The notes under the pieces: generated by a model
What the model was told of the DNA's origin: nothing
The model's database searches: none
What the model saw: the letters and a program-made list of their open reading frames with translations, nothing else
Shown here: positions 28,201-38,035 of the stretch, piece after piece
Layout: every line of letters begins with the position of its first letter
How positions within the stretch are numbered: the first letter of the stretch is position 1
Assembly (NCBI RefSeq): GCF_022288725.1
Contig: NZ_JAKNTA010000014.1
Coordinates: forward strand, 124,001 to 188,000
Origin: Kitasatospora sp. A2-31
GTDB taxonomy: Bacteria > Actinomycetota > Actinomycetes > Streptomycetales > Streptomycetaceae
Length of the DNA stretch: 64,000 nucleotides
Reading direction: 5' to 3'
Program-made: the position numbers and the translations under genes

Positions 28201-28995
28201 CGCCCGAACGCGCTGGTCATGTGGGAGGCGCAGTTCGGCGACTTCGTCAACGGCGCGCAGACCATGGTGGACGAGTACATCGCGTCCGCCGAGCAGAAGT
28301 GGGGCCAGCACTCGGGCGTCGTCCTGCTGCTGCCGCACGGCTACGAGGGCCAGGGCCCGGACCACTCGTCCGCCCGCCCCGAGCGCTTCCTGCAGCTGTG
28401 CGCGCAGAACAACATGACGGTCGCCATGCCGACCCTGCCGTCGAACTACTTCCACCTGCTGCGCTGGCAGGCGCACAACCCCCACCACAAGCCGCTGGTC
28501 GTCTTCACCCCGAAGTCGATGCTGCGTCTCAAGGCCGCGGCGAGTGCGACCGAGGAGTTCCTGACCGGCTCGTTCCGCCCGGTCATCGGCGACACCACCG
28601 TCGACCCGTCGCAGGTCCGCAAGGTGGTCATCACCGCGGGCAAGTTCTACTACGACGTCGAGGCGGCGCGCGCCGAGCGCGGGGTCACCGACACCGCGAT
28701 CGTCCGGGTCGAGCGGCTCTACCCGCTGCCGGTGGCCGAGCTCCAGGAGGAGCTGGCCCGCTACGGCGACGACGTCCAGTTCATCTGGGCGCAGGAGGAG
28801 CCGGCCAACCAGGGCGGCTGGCCGTTCATCGCGATGAACCTGGTCGACCACCTGCAGGTCGTCATCGGCCGCAGCGCCAACGGCTCGCGCCTGCGCCGCG
28901 TCGCCCGCCCGGCCTCCTCGGCCCCGGCGGTCGGCTCGGCCAAGCGCCACGCCGCCGAGCAGCAGTCGCTGCTGGAGGAGATCTTCTCGCTCTGA
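25243..28995 (+). CDS. kgd: Multifunctional 2-oxoglutarate decarboxylase/dehydrogenase
   Basis: This 1250-aa protein combines an E1o-binding N-terminus (GPNEWLVDEIYQQYLQDP), an Ala/Pro linker (about 55-130), an E2 acyltransferase core (TYDHRVIQGAASGEF with the catalytic His/Asp pattern) and a thiamine-diphosphate E1 module (IGMAHRGRLNVLANIVGKPY, HGDAAFAGQG, NNQVGFT). It is the actinobacterial Kgd/OdhA type linking 2-oxoglutarate to succinyl-CoA or succinic semialdehyde in the TCA cycle. The GTG at 25243 is the first start in frame. It has its own long upstream region (300 bp without a gene) and a strong terminator behind. Confidence 0.97.
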   Translation: MSPQSPEPPNSSASSTGFGPNEWLVDEIYQQYLQDPNSVDRAWWDFFADYKPGTEVTPVTQAATQAGPTPTPAAAPAPTAAAPAAPAPAAPVAPAPAPAAPAPAPLAAAPAAPPAPKAAAPAPAAADAATGPELVQLRGPAKAVATNMDASLEVPTATSVRAVPAKLLIDNRIVINNHLQRARGGKVSFTHLIGYALVKAVKAHPGMNHSYKVEDGKSFLVKPDHVNLGLAIDLVKPNGDRQLVVAAIKKAETLDFFGFWQAYEDIVRRARANKLTMDDFTGVTVSLTNPGGIGTVHSVPRLMQNQGTIVGVGAMEYPAEFQGSAPETLARLGVSKIMTLTSTYDHRVIQGAASGEFLREIHRLLLGENGFYDEIFESLRIPYEPVRWATDVATTHDDEVNKTARVMELIHAYRVRGHLMADTDPLEYKQRKHPDLDVTTHGLTLWDLEREFAVGGFGGQRMMKLRDILGLLRNTYCRTVGIEYMHIQDPKQRKWLQERLEKPYTKPEREEQLRILRRLNSAEAFETFLQTKYVGQKRFSLEGGESLIPLLDATIDAAAEHRLDEAVIGMAHRGRLNVLANIVGKPYGKIFGEFEGNLDPKSMHGSGDVKYHLGAEGTFTGLDGETIKVSLAANPSHLEAVDPVVEGIARAKQDILDQGGTTFPVLPIQIHGDAAFAGQGVVAETLNMSQLRGYRTGGTVHIVVNNQVGFTAAPASSRSSMYCTDVARMIEAPIFHVNGDDPEAVVRVARLAFEFRQEFHKDVVIDLICYRRRGHNEADNPSFTQPLMYDLIDKKRSVRKLYTEGLIGRGDITMEEAEQALQDFQGQLEKVFAEVRDAAQAPAPAANGKPVADFPVSIQTGISEEMVKRIAASQVNLPDWLTVHPRLLPQLQRRAASVEDNTIDWAMGETLAIGSLLMEGHPVRLAGQDSRRGTFGQRHAVLIDRNTGEDYTPLLYLTEDQARYTVYDSLLSEYAAMGFEYGYSLTRPNALVMWEAQFGDFVNGAQTMVDEYIASAEQKWGQHSGVVLLLPHGYEGQGPDHSSARPERFLQLCAQNNMTVAMPTLPSNYFHLLRWQAHNPHHKPLVVFTPKSMLRLKAAASATEEFLTGSFRPVIGDTTVDPSQVRKVVITAGKFYYDVEAARAERGVTDTAIVRVERLYPLPVAELQEELARYGDDVQFIWAQEEPANQGGWPFIAMNLVDHLQVVIGRSANGSRLRRVARPASSAPAVGSAKRHAAEQQSLLEEIFSL

Positions 28996-29040
28996 TCCCG
29001 CTCCGGCCCCGGCCCGACCCCGTCGGACGGCAGTCGAACG

Positions 29041-29082
29041 AAGGCCCCGGCCCCCGTGCACACGCACGGGGGCCGGGGCCTT
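29041..29082. terminator. Terminator after kgd
   Basis: A perfect 19-bp stem (29041-29059 with 29064-29082) has a 4-nt loop and ends in TTT. Confidence 0.9.
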
Positions 29083-29264
29083 TCGCGGCCCGGGAACGAC
29101 ACGGACGCGCCATGCCAAGGTCCCAGCTCTGCAACCAAACCGGCACCGACCTGCGGAGCGACCTGACGGATCGATAGGTTATGCCTCGCCAGACCGCCGC
29201 CGGGGCGCCCGTCATCGCCCCCGGCCGGCCGATGACCTCACGCTCTCCCAGGGGGACCCACCGC

Positions 29265-31292
<2,028 letters not shown>

Positions 31293-31325
31293 CCAGGTCC
31301 CATCCCCATCGGACCGGAGCGAACC

Positions 31326-31505
31326 GTGTACTTCACCGACCGCGGCATCGAGGAGCTGGAGAGCCGGCGCGGCGACGAGGAGGTCACCTTCGGGTGGCTG
31401 GCCGAGCGCCTGCGCGAGTTCGTCGACCTGAACCCGGACTTCGAGATCCCGGTCGAGCGGCTGGCCACCTGGCTGGCGCGGCTCGACGACGAGGACGACG
31501 AGTGA
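31326..31505 (+). CDS. Small conserved acidic protein (DUF6104-like)
   Basis: A 59-aa protein starts at a GTG with GGAG seven bases upstream and reads YFTDRGIEELESRRGDEE..., with a middle WLAERLREFVDLNPDFEIP and an acidic end DDEDDE. This sequence is a widespread streptomycete small-protein family placed near kgd, known to me as DUF6104. It is probably helical and cytoplasmic. It is co-directional with the kinase gene and is followed by a terminator. No function is known. Confidence 0.85.
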   Translation: MYFTDRGIEELESRRGDEEVTFGWLAERLREFVDLNPDFEIPVERLATWLARLDDEDDE

Positions 31506-31539
31506 CCCGGGGACGACGGGCGACCCGGTGAGACGCCGC

Positions 31540-31577
31540 CGAAGGGCCCGGGAGGCAACCGCCTCCCGGGCCCTTCG
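31540..31577. terminator. Terminator
   Basis: A perfect 17-bp stem (31540-31556 with 31561-31577) with a 4-nt AACC loop follows the small acidic ORF. Confidence 0.85.
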
Positions 31578-31638
31578 CGTGCCTCCCGTAGGGGGCGGAT
31601 CGGGGACGGCTCCGGGTCGGCCTCGGGGGCGGGCTCCC

Positions 31639-31693
31639 TTGACTTCGGCGTCACGCGATATATCGTCTTTGGAAGAGAACGCGATACATCGCG
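31639..31693 (+). promoter_or_regulatory. Promoter with twin PadR-type operators
   Basis: TTGACT (31639-31644) and TATCGT (31661-31666) form a promoter with 16-nt spacing. The palindromes CGATATATCG (31656-31665) and CGCGATACATCGCG (31680-31693) sit on and just after the -10, with centres 26 bp apart. The PadR protein encoded in this operon is the obvious repressor. Confidence 0.65.
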
Positions 31694-31716
31694 AGTCGCA
31701 ACGGGAGGCGGCAGAG

Positions 31717-32646
31717 ATGAGCCAGTGGACGATCGAGGGCCCCGACAGGATCACCATCGACGAGGAGGTCCGGACGGTCCACGTCCGGATCATCGACGGG
31801 GCGGTCAACGTGGTCGCCGCCGAGGGGCCGGCCCGTCTGGAGGTCACCGAGCTCAAGGGCGAGGCGCTCCACGTCACCCTGGTGGACGGCGTCCTGACGG
31901 TCACCTACAAGGACCTCAGCAGCTGGAGCGACTTCGGCGACGTGCTCAAGTCGGTCGACTCGGTGAAGGGCTTCTTCTCCTCGCTGAAGCGCAGGCGGAC
32001 CGCCTCGGTCACCCTGACCGCGCCGGCCGGCACCGAGGTGAAGGTCGGCACCGTCTCGGCCGACACCACCGTCTCCGGCTTCGCCGGGCACGTCTCGGCC
32101 CAGTCGGCCAACGGCGACGTCACCCTGGTCGGCCTGGCCGGGCGGACCTCCGCCAACACCGTCTCCGGTGACGTCGACGTCCAGTCGGTCGCCGGCCAGC
32201 TCAAGCTGAACACCGTCTCCGGCGGGCTCACCGTGGTCGCCGGCAAGGCCGACAAGGTGCTGGCCAACGCCGTCACCGGCGCGGTCACCCTGGACCTCGA
32301 CGTGGTCAACCCGACCGAGATCAAGGTCACCACGGTCAGCGGCCCGGTCGGCGTCCGGCTCCCCTCGCTGGCCGACACCAGGGTCGAGGCCGGCACCAAC
32401 AGCGGGGACATCTCCAGCACCTTCGACCAGCTCAAGGTCGGCGGCACCTGGGGCGCCAAGCGCCTCTCCGGCCAGCTCGGGGACGGCCAGGGCAGCCTCT
32501 CGGTGACCACCGTCTCCGGTGCCGTCACCGTGCTGCGCCGCCCCGACGCCGAGGACGACGGCCCGGTGCTCGTCAAGGAGCTCCCGTCCGGCCCGAAGCC
32601 GGCGAAGGACGCCGGCGACGGCCCCGACCTGACCAAGGAGGCCTGA
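31717..32646 (+). CDS. DUF4097 beta-repeat protein
   Basis: This 309-aa protein consists of repeated short beta segments with a T/SVSGDV-type motif (VGTVSADTTVSGFAG, ANTVSGDVDVQSVAG, LNTVSGGLTVVAG, VTTVSGPVGVR), the pattern of DUF4097 (putative adhesin, right-handed beta-helix). There is no signal peptide or membrane helix. It starts the two-gene operon with PadR; the next ATG begins two bases after its stop. Such proteins often pair with PadR-like regulators and may tether or sense at the membrane. The role is unknown. Confidence 0.85.
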   Translation: MSQWTIEGPDRITIDEEVRTVHVRIIDGAVNVVAAEGPARLEVTELKGEALHVTLVDGVLTVTYKDLSSWSDFGDVLKSVDSVKGFFSSLKRRRTASVTLTAPAGTEVKVGTVSADTTVSGFAGHVSAQSANGDVTLVGLAGRTSANTVSGDVDVQSVAGQLKLNTVSGGLTVVAGKADKVLANAVTGAVTLDLDVVNPTEIKVTTVSGPVGVRLPSLADTRVEAGTNSGDISSTFDQLKVGGTWGAKRLSGQLGDGQGSLSVTTVSGAVTVLRRPDAEDDGPVLVKELPSGPKPAKDAGDGPDLTKEA

Positions 32647-32647
32647 C

Positions 32648-33685
32648 ATGAGCCCCGTCTTCGGCCACGGCCGGCTCCGGCTCTACCTGCTGAAGCTGCT
32701 CGACGAGTCGCCGCGGCACGGTTACGAGGTCATCCGCCTCCTGGAGGAGCGGTTCCAGGGCCTGTACGCGCCGTCCGCCGGCACCGTCTACCCCCGCCTC
32801 GCCAAGCTGGAGCAGGAGGGCCTGGTCGCCCACAGCACCGAGGGCGGCCGCAAGGTCTACCGGCTCACCGACGCCGGCCGCACCGAGCTGGCGGCCCGCC
32901 AGGGCGAGCTGGACGAGCTGGAGCTGGAGATCCGCGACTCGGTGGCCCAGCTCGCCGGGGCGATCCGCGAGGACGTCCGGGACAGTGCCAAGGACCTCCG
33001 TGAGGAGTTGTGGGGCGCGGCCAGGCAGGCCCCCCGGCCCGAGCGCGCCGAGGACGGGGACCCGTGGGCCGGGCCCTGGGGGGACAAGGACGCCTGGCAG
33101 CGGGCCAAGGAGGAGTTCAGCCAGTTCAAGCGGCAGGCCAAGGAACAGGCCAAGCGCGCCAAGGAGCAGGAGAAGGCGGCCAAGGCCAAGGCGAAGGCCG
33201 CCGAGGAGGAGGCCCGCCGGCTGCGCGAGCAGTCGAGGGCGGCACGGACGGCGGCGCAGCAGGAGGCGCTGCGGATCAAGCGCCGGGTCGAGCAGCAGGT
33301 GCGCGAGCACGCCGCCAGGGGCGACTGGCCGACGGGCCTCGCCGAGGGGCTCTCCGAGCTCACCAAGGGGCTGGCCGGCCTGGCCGACGCGGCCCGCTGG
33401 GGCCACCCGGCCGAGGAGGCCGGGCCGGCCGCCGAGCGGATCACCGTCACCCGGATCGACCTGGACAAGGACGAGCCGGCCGGCTCCGCCCCGGCCGACC
33501 CGCCGGCGTGGACGGCCACCGACCCGGCCGCCGACCCCGCCCGGGAGCTGGAGCGCCTGCTCGACCGCTTCCGCGACCAGGTCCGCGACGCCGCCCGGGA
33601 CGGCCGCGTGACGGCCGACCGGCTCGCCGAGGCCCGTGCGGTGCTGGGCCAGGCCGGCGAGCGGCTGAAGCGCCTGCTCGGCTGA
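32648..33685 (+). CDS. PadR-family regulator with long coiled-coil tail
   Basis: This 345-aa protein begins with a PadR winged helix (LYLLKLLDESPRHGYEVIRL, then YPRLAKLEQEGLV) and the PadR dimer helix. Where a typical PadR stops (about 110-180 aa), this one continues with an extremely charged helix (KEQAKRAKEQEKAAKAKAKA region, about 155-220) and a C-terminal helical unit (LLDRFRDQVRDAARDGRV). The extension may bind the DUF4097 partner or multimerise. It probably represses its own operon through the two upstream palindromes. Confidence 0.9.
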   Translation: MSPVFGHGRLRLYLLKLLDESPRHGYEVIRLLEERFQGLYAPSAGTVYPRLAKLEQEGLVAHSTEGGRKVYRLTDAGRTELAARQGELDELELEIRDSVAQLAGAIREDVRDSAKDLREELWGAARQAPRPERAEDGDPWAGPWGDKDAWQRAKEEFSQFKRQAKEQAKRAKEQEKAAKAKAKAAEEEARRLREQSRAARTAAQQEALRIKRRVEQQVREHAARGDWPTGLAEGLSELTKGLAGLADAARWGHPAEEAGPAAERITVTRIDLDKDEPAGSAPADPPAWTATDPAADPARELERLLDRFRDQVRDAARDGRVTADRLAEARAVLGQAGERLKRLLG

Positions 33686-33697
33686 GCCGGCGCGAAG

Positions 33698-33734
33698 GGT
33701 GCCCGGTGCCCCTCGGGGGGAGCACCGGGCACCC
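33698..33734. terminator. Terminator between padR and oxidoreductase
   Basis: GGGTGCCCGGTGC (33698-33710) pairs with GCACCGGGCACCC (33722-33734). It lies in the convergent gap and can serve both strands. Confidence 0.75.
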
Positions 33735-33740
33735 GCGCGC

Positions 33741-34703
33741 TCACGGGTTGAGGACGATCTTCCCGAACACGTCGCCCTTGGCGAGCCGGGCGAAGCCCTC
33801 CCTGGCCTCGGCCAGCGGCAGCACCGAGTCGATCACCGGCCGGACGCCGGCCGTCGCGCAGAGCGAGAGCAACCCGGCCAGCTCCTCCTTGCTGCCCATG
33901 GTCGAACCGACCACCTTGAGCTCCAGGAAGAAGATCCGGTTCAGCTCGGCGGCCTTCGGGCTGGGGCCGGAGGTGGCCCCCGAGATCACGATGGTGCCGC
34001 CGGGGCGCAGCGACTTCACCGAGTGCGACCAGGTGGCGGCGCCGACCGTCTCCATCACCGCGTCCACCCGCTCGGGCAGCCGCGCGCCGCTCTCGAAGGC
34101 GGCGTCGGCGCCGAGCTCGACGGCCCGGGCGCGCTTGGCCTCGTCCCGGCCGGTGACCCAGACCCGCAGACCGGCGGCCTTGCCGAGGACGACCAGCGCG
34201 GTCGAGACGCCGCCGCCGGCCCCCTGCACCAGCACGGTGTCGCCCGGCTTCACGCCGGCGTTGGTGAACAGCATCCGGTAGGCCGTCAGCCAGGCGGTGG
34301 GCAGGCACGCGGCCTGCTCGAAGGAGAGCTCGGCGGGCTTGGGCAGCAGGTTCCAGGTGGGCACGGCCACCCGGGCGGCGAAGGTGCCCTGGTAGCGCTC
34401 GGTCAGGATCGAGCGCGGCTCGTCCGGGCCCACGCCGTGGCCGCTCTGGCCGATCACGGAGTGGATGACCACCTCGTTGCCGTGCTCGTCGACGCCGGCG
34501 GCGTCGCAGCCGAGGATCATCGGCAGCTTCTCCGCGGGCAGGCCGACCCCGCGCAGCGACCAGAGGTCGTGGTGGTTGAGGCTGGCGGCCTTGACGGTGA
34601 CCACGCTCCACCCGGGCCGCGCCTGCGGTTCGGGGAGCTCGCCCAACTCCAGGGCGCTCAGCGGGTCGTCGGCGTCGATTCGTGCGGCGTAGGCAGCAAA
34701 CAT
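33741..34703 (-). CDS. MDR-family zinc-type alcohol dehydrogenase/quinone oxidoreductase
   Basis: This 320-aa protein has the GroES-like N-terminal domain (LNHHDLWSLRG, MILGCDAAG) and an NAD(P) Rossmann fold (VLVQGAGGGVSTALVVL). The four-cysteine structural zinc loop of classical alcohol dehydrogenases is absent, so it is closer to the quinone-reductase-like branch. It reduces or oxidises small carbonyls or alcohols with NAD(P)H; the substrate is unknown. ATG at 34703 is preferred over one 14 codons upstream, which adds only a basic tail. Confidence 0.85.
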   Translation of the reverse strand: MFAAYAARIDADDPLSALELGELPEPQARPGWSVVTVKAASLNHHDLWSLRGVGLPAEKLPMILGCDAAGVDEHGNEVVIHSVIGQSGHGVGPDEPRSILTERYQGTFAARVAVPTWNLLPKPAELSFEQAACLPTAWLTAYRMLFTNAGVKPGDTVLVQGAGGGVSTALVVLGKAAGLRVWVTGRDEAKRARAVELGADAAFESGARLPERVDAVMETVGAATWSHSVKSLRPGGTIVISGATSGPSPKAAELNRIFFLELKVVGSTMGSKEELAGLLSLCATAGVRPVIDSVLPLAEAREGFARLAKGDVFGKIVLNP

Positions 34704-34721
34704 GATCCGGACGATAACGGC

Positions 34722-34780
34722 GAAGGGCCGGGCCCGGAACCACACGTCGGTGTGACGCGTATCCCGGAACCCGGCCCTTC
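34722..34780. terminator. Terminator after malic enzyme
   Basis: GAAGGGCCGGG (34722-34732) pairs with CCCGGCCCTTC (34770-34780), with a second smaller ACAC/GTGT pairing in the loop. It lies between two leftward genes. Confidence 0.6.
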
Positions 34781-34828
34781 ACCTCTCGGGTGAGCGCTCC
34801 TCGTGGCGGAAGCGCTCCCCCGTTCGCG

Positions 34829-36025
34829 TCAGATCCGCGCCACGCCCTCGGCGCGGGCGGCGTCGGCGACGGCCTTGGTGACCGCCGGGGCGACCCGCTC
34901 GTCGAACGGCGAGGGGATGACCTTCTGCGGCGTCAGCTCCTCGGCCACCACGCCGGCCAGCGCCTTGGCGGCGGCCAGCTTCATGCCCTCGGTGATCCGG
35001 CTGGCCCGGACCTGCAGGGCGCCGGCGAAGATCCCGGGGAAGGCCAGCACGTTGTTGATCTGGTTCGGGAAGTCGCTGCGCCCGGTGGCGACGACCGCCG
35101 CGTACTTGTGCGCGACCTCGGGGTGGATCTCCGGGTTGGGGTTGGCCATCGCGAAGACGAAGGCACCCTCGGCCATGGTCGCCACGACCTCCTCGGGCAC
35201 GGTGCCGCCGGAGACGCCGATGAAGACGTCGGCGCCGGCCAGCGCGTCGGCCAGCGAGCCCTTGATGCCGGACCTGTTGGTCTGCGCGGCGATCTCCGCC
35301 TTGACGTCGGTGAGGTCCCCGCGGCCGTCGTGGACCACGCCCTTGCGGTCGCAGACCGCCACGTCGCCGATGCCGGCGGCCACCAGCATCTTGGCGATGG
35401 CGATGCCGGCCGCACCGGCGCCGGAGATGACCGCGCGCAGCGAGCCGATCTCCCGGCCGGTCACCTTGGCCGCGTTCCACAGGGCCGCGGTGGTGACGAT
35501 CGCGGTGCCGTGCTGGTCGTCGTGGAAGATCGGGATGTCCAGGGCCTCCTGGAGCCGGCGCTCGATCTCGAAGCAGCGCGGGGCGGAGATGTCCTCCAGG
35601 TTCACGCCGCCGAAGGAGGGCGCGAGCCGGACGACGGTCTCGACGATCTCGTCCACCTCGGTGCAGGCCAGCGCGATCGGGACCGCGTCGACGCCGCCGA
35701 ACTGCTTGAACAGGATGGCCTTGCCCTCCATCACGGGCAGCGAGGCCTCCGGGCCGATGTCGCCGAGGCCCAGCACGGCGGTGCCGTCGGTGACGACCGC
35801 CACCGTGTTGGCCTTCCAGGTGTAGTCGTTCACCAGCTCCGGCTGCTCGGCGATGGCCGTGCAGACCCGGGCGACACCGGGGGTGTAGGCGAGGGACAGG
35901 TCGTCCGCGTCGCGCACGGGGACGGTGGCCCGAACCTCCATCTTGCCGCCGCGGTGGAGCGCGAAAACGGCGTCGACCGGATCGTCGGTGTCCTGCGTGC
36001 TGGTGTGGATGATCTCCGCTGCCAC
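34829..36025 (-). CDS. NAD(P)-dependent malic enzyme
   Basis: This 398-aa protein has the malic-enzyme N-terminal motif SLAYTPGVARVC (catalytic Tyr), the metal/substrate segment FHDDQHGTA and the Rossmann motif ISGAGAAGIAIAKML. It decarboxylates malate to pyruvate, giving NAD(P)H. The GTG at 36025 has GAAGAGG eight bases upstream, which decides the start over the longer open frame. It is the short bacterial form without a phosphotransacetylase domain. The gene is divergent from an amino-acid binding protein. Confidence 0.93.
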   Translation of the reverse strand: MAAEIIHTSTQDTDDPVDAVFALHRGGKMEVRATVPVRDADDLSLAYTPGVARVCTAIAEQPELVNDYTWKANTVAVVTDGTAVLGLGDIGPEASLPVMEGKAILFKQFGGVDAVPIALACTEVDEIVETVVRLAPSFGGVNLEDISAPRCFEIERRLQEALDIPIFHDDQHGTAIVTTAALWNAAKVTGREIGSLRAVISGAGAAGIAIAKMLVAAGIGDVAVCDRKGVVHDGRGDLTDVKAEIAAQTNRSGIKGSLADALAGADVFIGVSGGTVPEEVVATMAEGAFVFAMANPNPEIHPEVAHKYAAVVATGRSDFPNQINNVLAFPGIFAGALQVRASRITEGMKLAAAKALAGVVAEELTPQKVIPSPFDERVAPAVTKAVADAARAEGVARI

Positions 36026-36609
36026 GATGACCTCTTCGTCATTGATAGCGAGGGCACGGCCGACGGAGCTGGGGCGACCCCGCCGGAAACCCGAAACCGG
36101 GTACGCCGAAGCGGACCCGGGGGGATGGCGGGGTCGGGGCGCTGCCGTCGGGGCCTGCGCCCTCGGGTGAGGGTTGTTTCCAGTTGTCTGCGCTGTGCTA
36201 CCGGGCCGAGCGTAGGTCGGACGGCGGCACCGCACCTGTGCCTTTTCGTCCTCGTTACGTGCATTTCATCCGCATCTCGACCACTTGACGGCGCCGGGCG
36301 TCGGAAGCGCCCGGACCCGGTGGCGGCAACGGCGAACGTGCACGAACACCCGTAGGAGTGAACGCAGACGCGAGGGGAGCCGGTGCCACGGATACGGAGT
36401 CGGCGTCGATGACTTCCGTTCCTCTGCACCCCGAGCCTGTCTCGACTCGGCGGTCTGGGTTCGAGCGTCGGGGGTCACCCGGTACCGAATTCTGACACAC
36501 CCGCCGCCGGGCCCCGGAAGGCGGGATGGGAGGATCCCATGGCCCGCCACCTCGCGTACACCTCCGCGACACCGCGAAGCCTCCACGTCCCTCCCACAGG
36601 AGCCCGCCC
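36026..36609. other. 584-bp divergent gap
   Basis: No gene is supported here. The stretch must hold the promoters of the malic enzyme (leftward) and the solo binding protein (rightward); I see no clear operator or RNA structure. Confidence 0.4.
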
Positions 36610-37539
36610 ATGCACCACCGTCCCCACCCCCGACGTACGGCCGCCGCCGCCCTCGCGCTGGTGTCCGCCGGAGCCCTCCTGCTGACCGGTTGCAGCGCTG
36701 GCGGCCAGGAGAAGACCGCGAAGGACGCGGGGGAGGTGGCACGCGACAAGCTCCCCAAGGCCCAGCGCAGCGCCGGCGTGCTCCGGATCGGCTCGGACCT
36801 GAACTACACCCCGGTGGACTTCCGCGGCGCCGACGGCAAGCCGGCCGGTCTCGACCCGGACATCGCCGAGGCCCTCGGCAAGGTCCTCAACGTCCGGATC
36901 GAGATCGTCGACACTCCCTTCGACAAGTTGATACCGAACCTTCACGCCAAGCAGTACGACGTGGTGATGTCCGCGCTCAGCGACATCCGCCAGCGCCGCG
37001 AGGGCGTGGACGACACCGGCAGGCAGATCCACCCCGGCGTGGACTTCGTGGACTACTTCATCGCCGGCAGCTCGATCACGGTCCCCAAGGGCAACCCGAA
37101 GGGCATCCACACCCTGGACGACCTCTGCGGCCGGGTCGTCGCGGTGCAGCAGGGCACCACGCAGGACGAGATCATCGGCCGCCAGGTGACCGCCTGCAGC
37201 CGGGCCGGCAAGCCGCTCACCGTGCACAAGTTCGACACCGACGCGAAGGCGCTGGCCGAGGTCGCCTCCGGCGTGTCGGCGGCCGGTCTGAACGACTTCC
37301 CGGTCGCGGCCTACGCCGCGAAGACCACCGACAACGGCAACCGCTTCGAGGTCACCGGCGCGCAGTCCAAGTCCAACCCGTACGGGATCGCGGTGCGCAA
37401 GGACGACACCGCGCTGCGCGACTCGCTGTCCAAGGCGGTGGACCAGCTGATCCGCAGCGGCGAGTACGACAAGATCCTCTCCAAGTGGAACGTCTCCGCG
37501 GGCGCGGCGCAGAACGCGGTGGTCAACGGCGGCATCTGA
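36610..37539 (+). CDS. Amino-acid ABC substrate-binding lipoprotein (solo)
   Basis: This 309-aa lipoprotein has lipobox LLTGC and a family-3 amino-acid binding fold (LRIGSDLNYTPVDF, PAGLDPDIAEALG, YDVVMSALSDI, GTTQDEI). It likely binds glutamate-type or other polar amino acids. It has its own terminator and is followed 500 bp later by a second binding protein with permease and ATPase, so it may feed the same transporter. It resembles the downstream paralogue in layout, but the ligand-pocket segments differ. Confidence 0.9.
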   Translation: MHHRPHPRRTAAAALALVSAGALLLTGCSAGGQEKTAKDAGEVARDKLPKAQRSAGVLRIGSDLNYTPVDFRGADGKPAGLDPDIAEALGKVLNVRIEIVDTPFDKLIPNLHAKQYDVVMSALSDIRQRREGVDDTGRQIHPGVDFVDYFIAGSSITVPKGNPKGIHTLDDLCGRVVAVQQGTTQDEIIGRQVTACSRAGKPLTVHKFDTDAKALAEVASGVSAAGLNDFPVAAYAAKTTDNGNRFEVTGAQSKSNPYGIAVRKDDTALRDSLSKAVDQLIRSGEYDKILSKWNVSAGAAQNAVVNGGI

Positions 37540-37561
37540 GACCGCCGGCAACCGGACGAAG

Positions 37562-37598
37562 GGGCCGGGTCGGATCCGGGCGGGATCCGACCCGGCCC
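37562..37598. terminator. Terminator after the solo binding protein
   Basis: A perfect 16-bp stem (37562-37577 with 37583-37598) closes a 5-nt loop, so the solo gene is a separate transcription unit. Confidence 0.85.
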
Positions 37599-37697
37599 TC
37601 GTGCGTCCGCAATCCCCCGGGCGCGCGGGCGGGCCTCCCGGGCGGAGTGCAGGGGGATCCGCATACTTATACGCAGGGTGACAGGAGCCTGGCATTC

Positions 37698-37712
37698 GTC
37701 CGTATAGCGGAC
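37698..37712. promoter_or_regulatory. Possible IclR-type operator before the amino-acid transporter operon
   Basis: GTCCGTATAGCGGAC is a 5+5+5 palindrome of the shape bound by IclR-family regulators. It lies in the otherwise gene-free 37599-38035 stretch upstream of the transporter operon. Confidence 0.4.
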
Positions 37713-38035
37713 AGCGAGGCCCCTCGTTATCCGATTTTGATCTGAATGAGGGCCCCCCGACCGTCATCTGGTGGCAGGATTCCCCCCATCTCGGATCGAG
37801 CCGACCACTGGTCGAGGCGGTTCGATCAACGTCCACCTCGGCGGAGGGTGGCGGAAGCAGTACCTCGCTCCACCCTGCGCAGACCATGCCCAGGCCCTGC
37901 ACCACCGGCTTTGCCCGTACGCAGTACAGCGAAATACCACCCGTACCCGTACAGCGCCGTACGGCCTGCTGCCCCGGTGTGCCGCTCCCCCGCGGCGCGC
38001 TCCGCCCGACCTCTCCCTCAGGAGGAGATCCCCCC

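Noticed and set aside
36420..36520. GGTTCGAG string resembling a tRNA T-loop
   Set aside because: No acceptor, D or anticodon stem can be folded around it.
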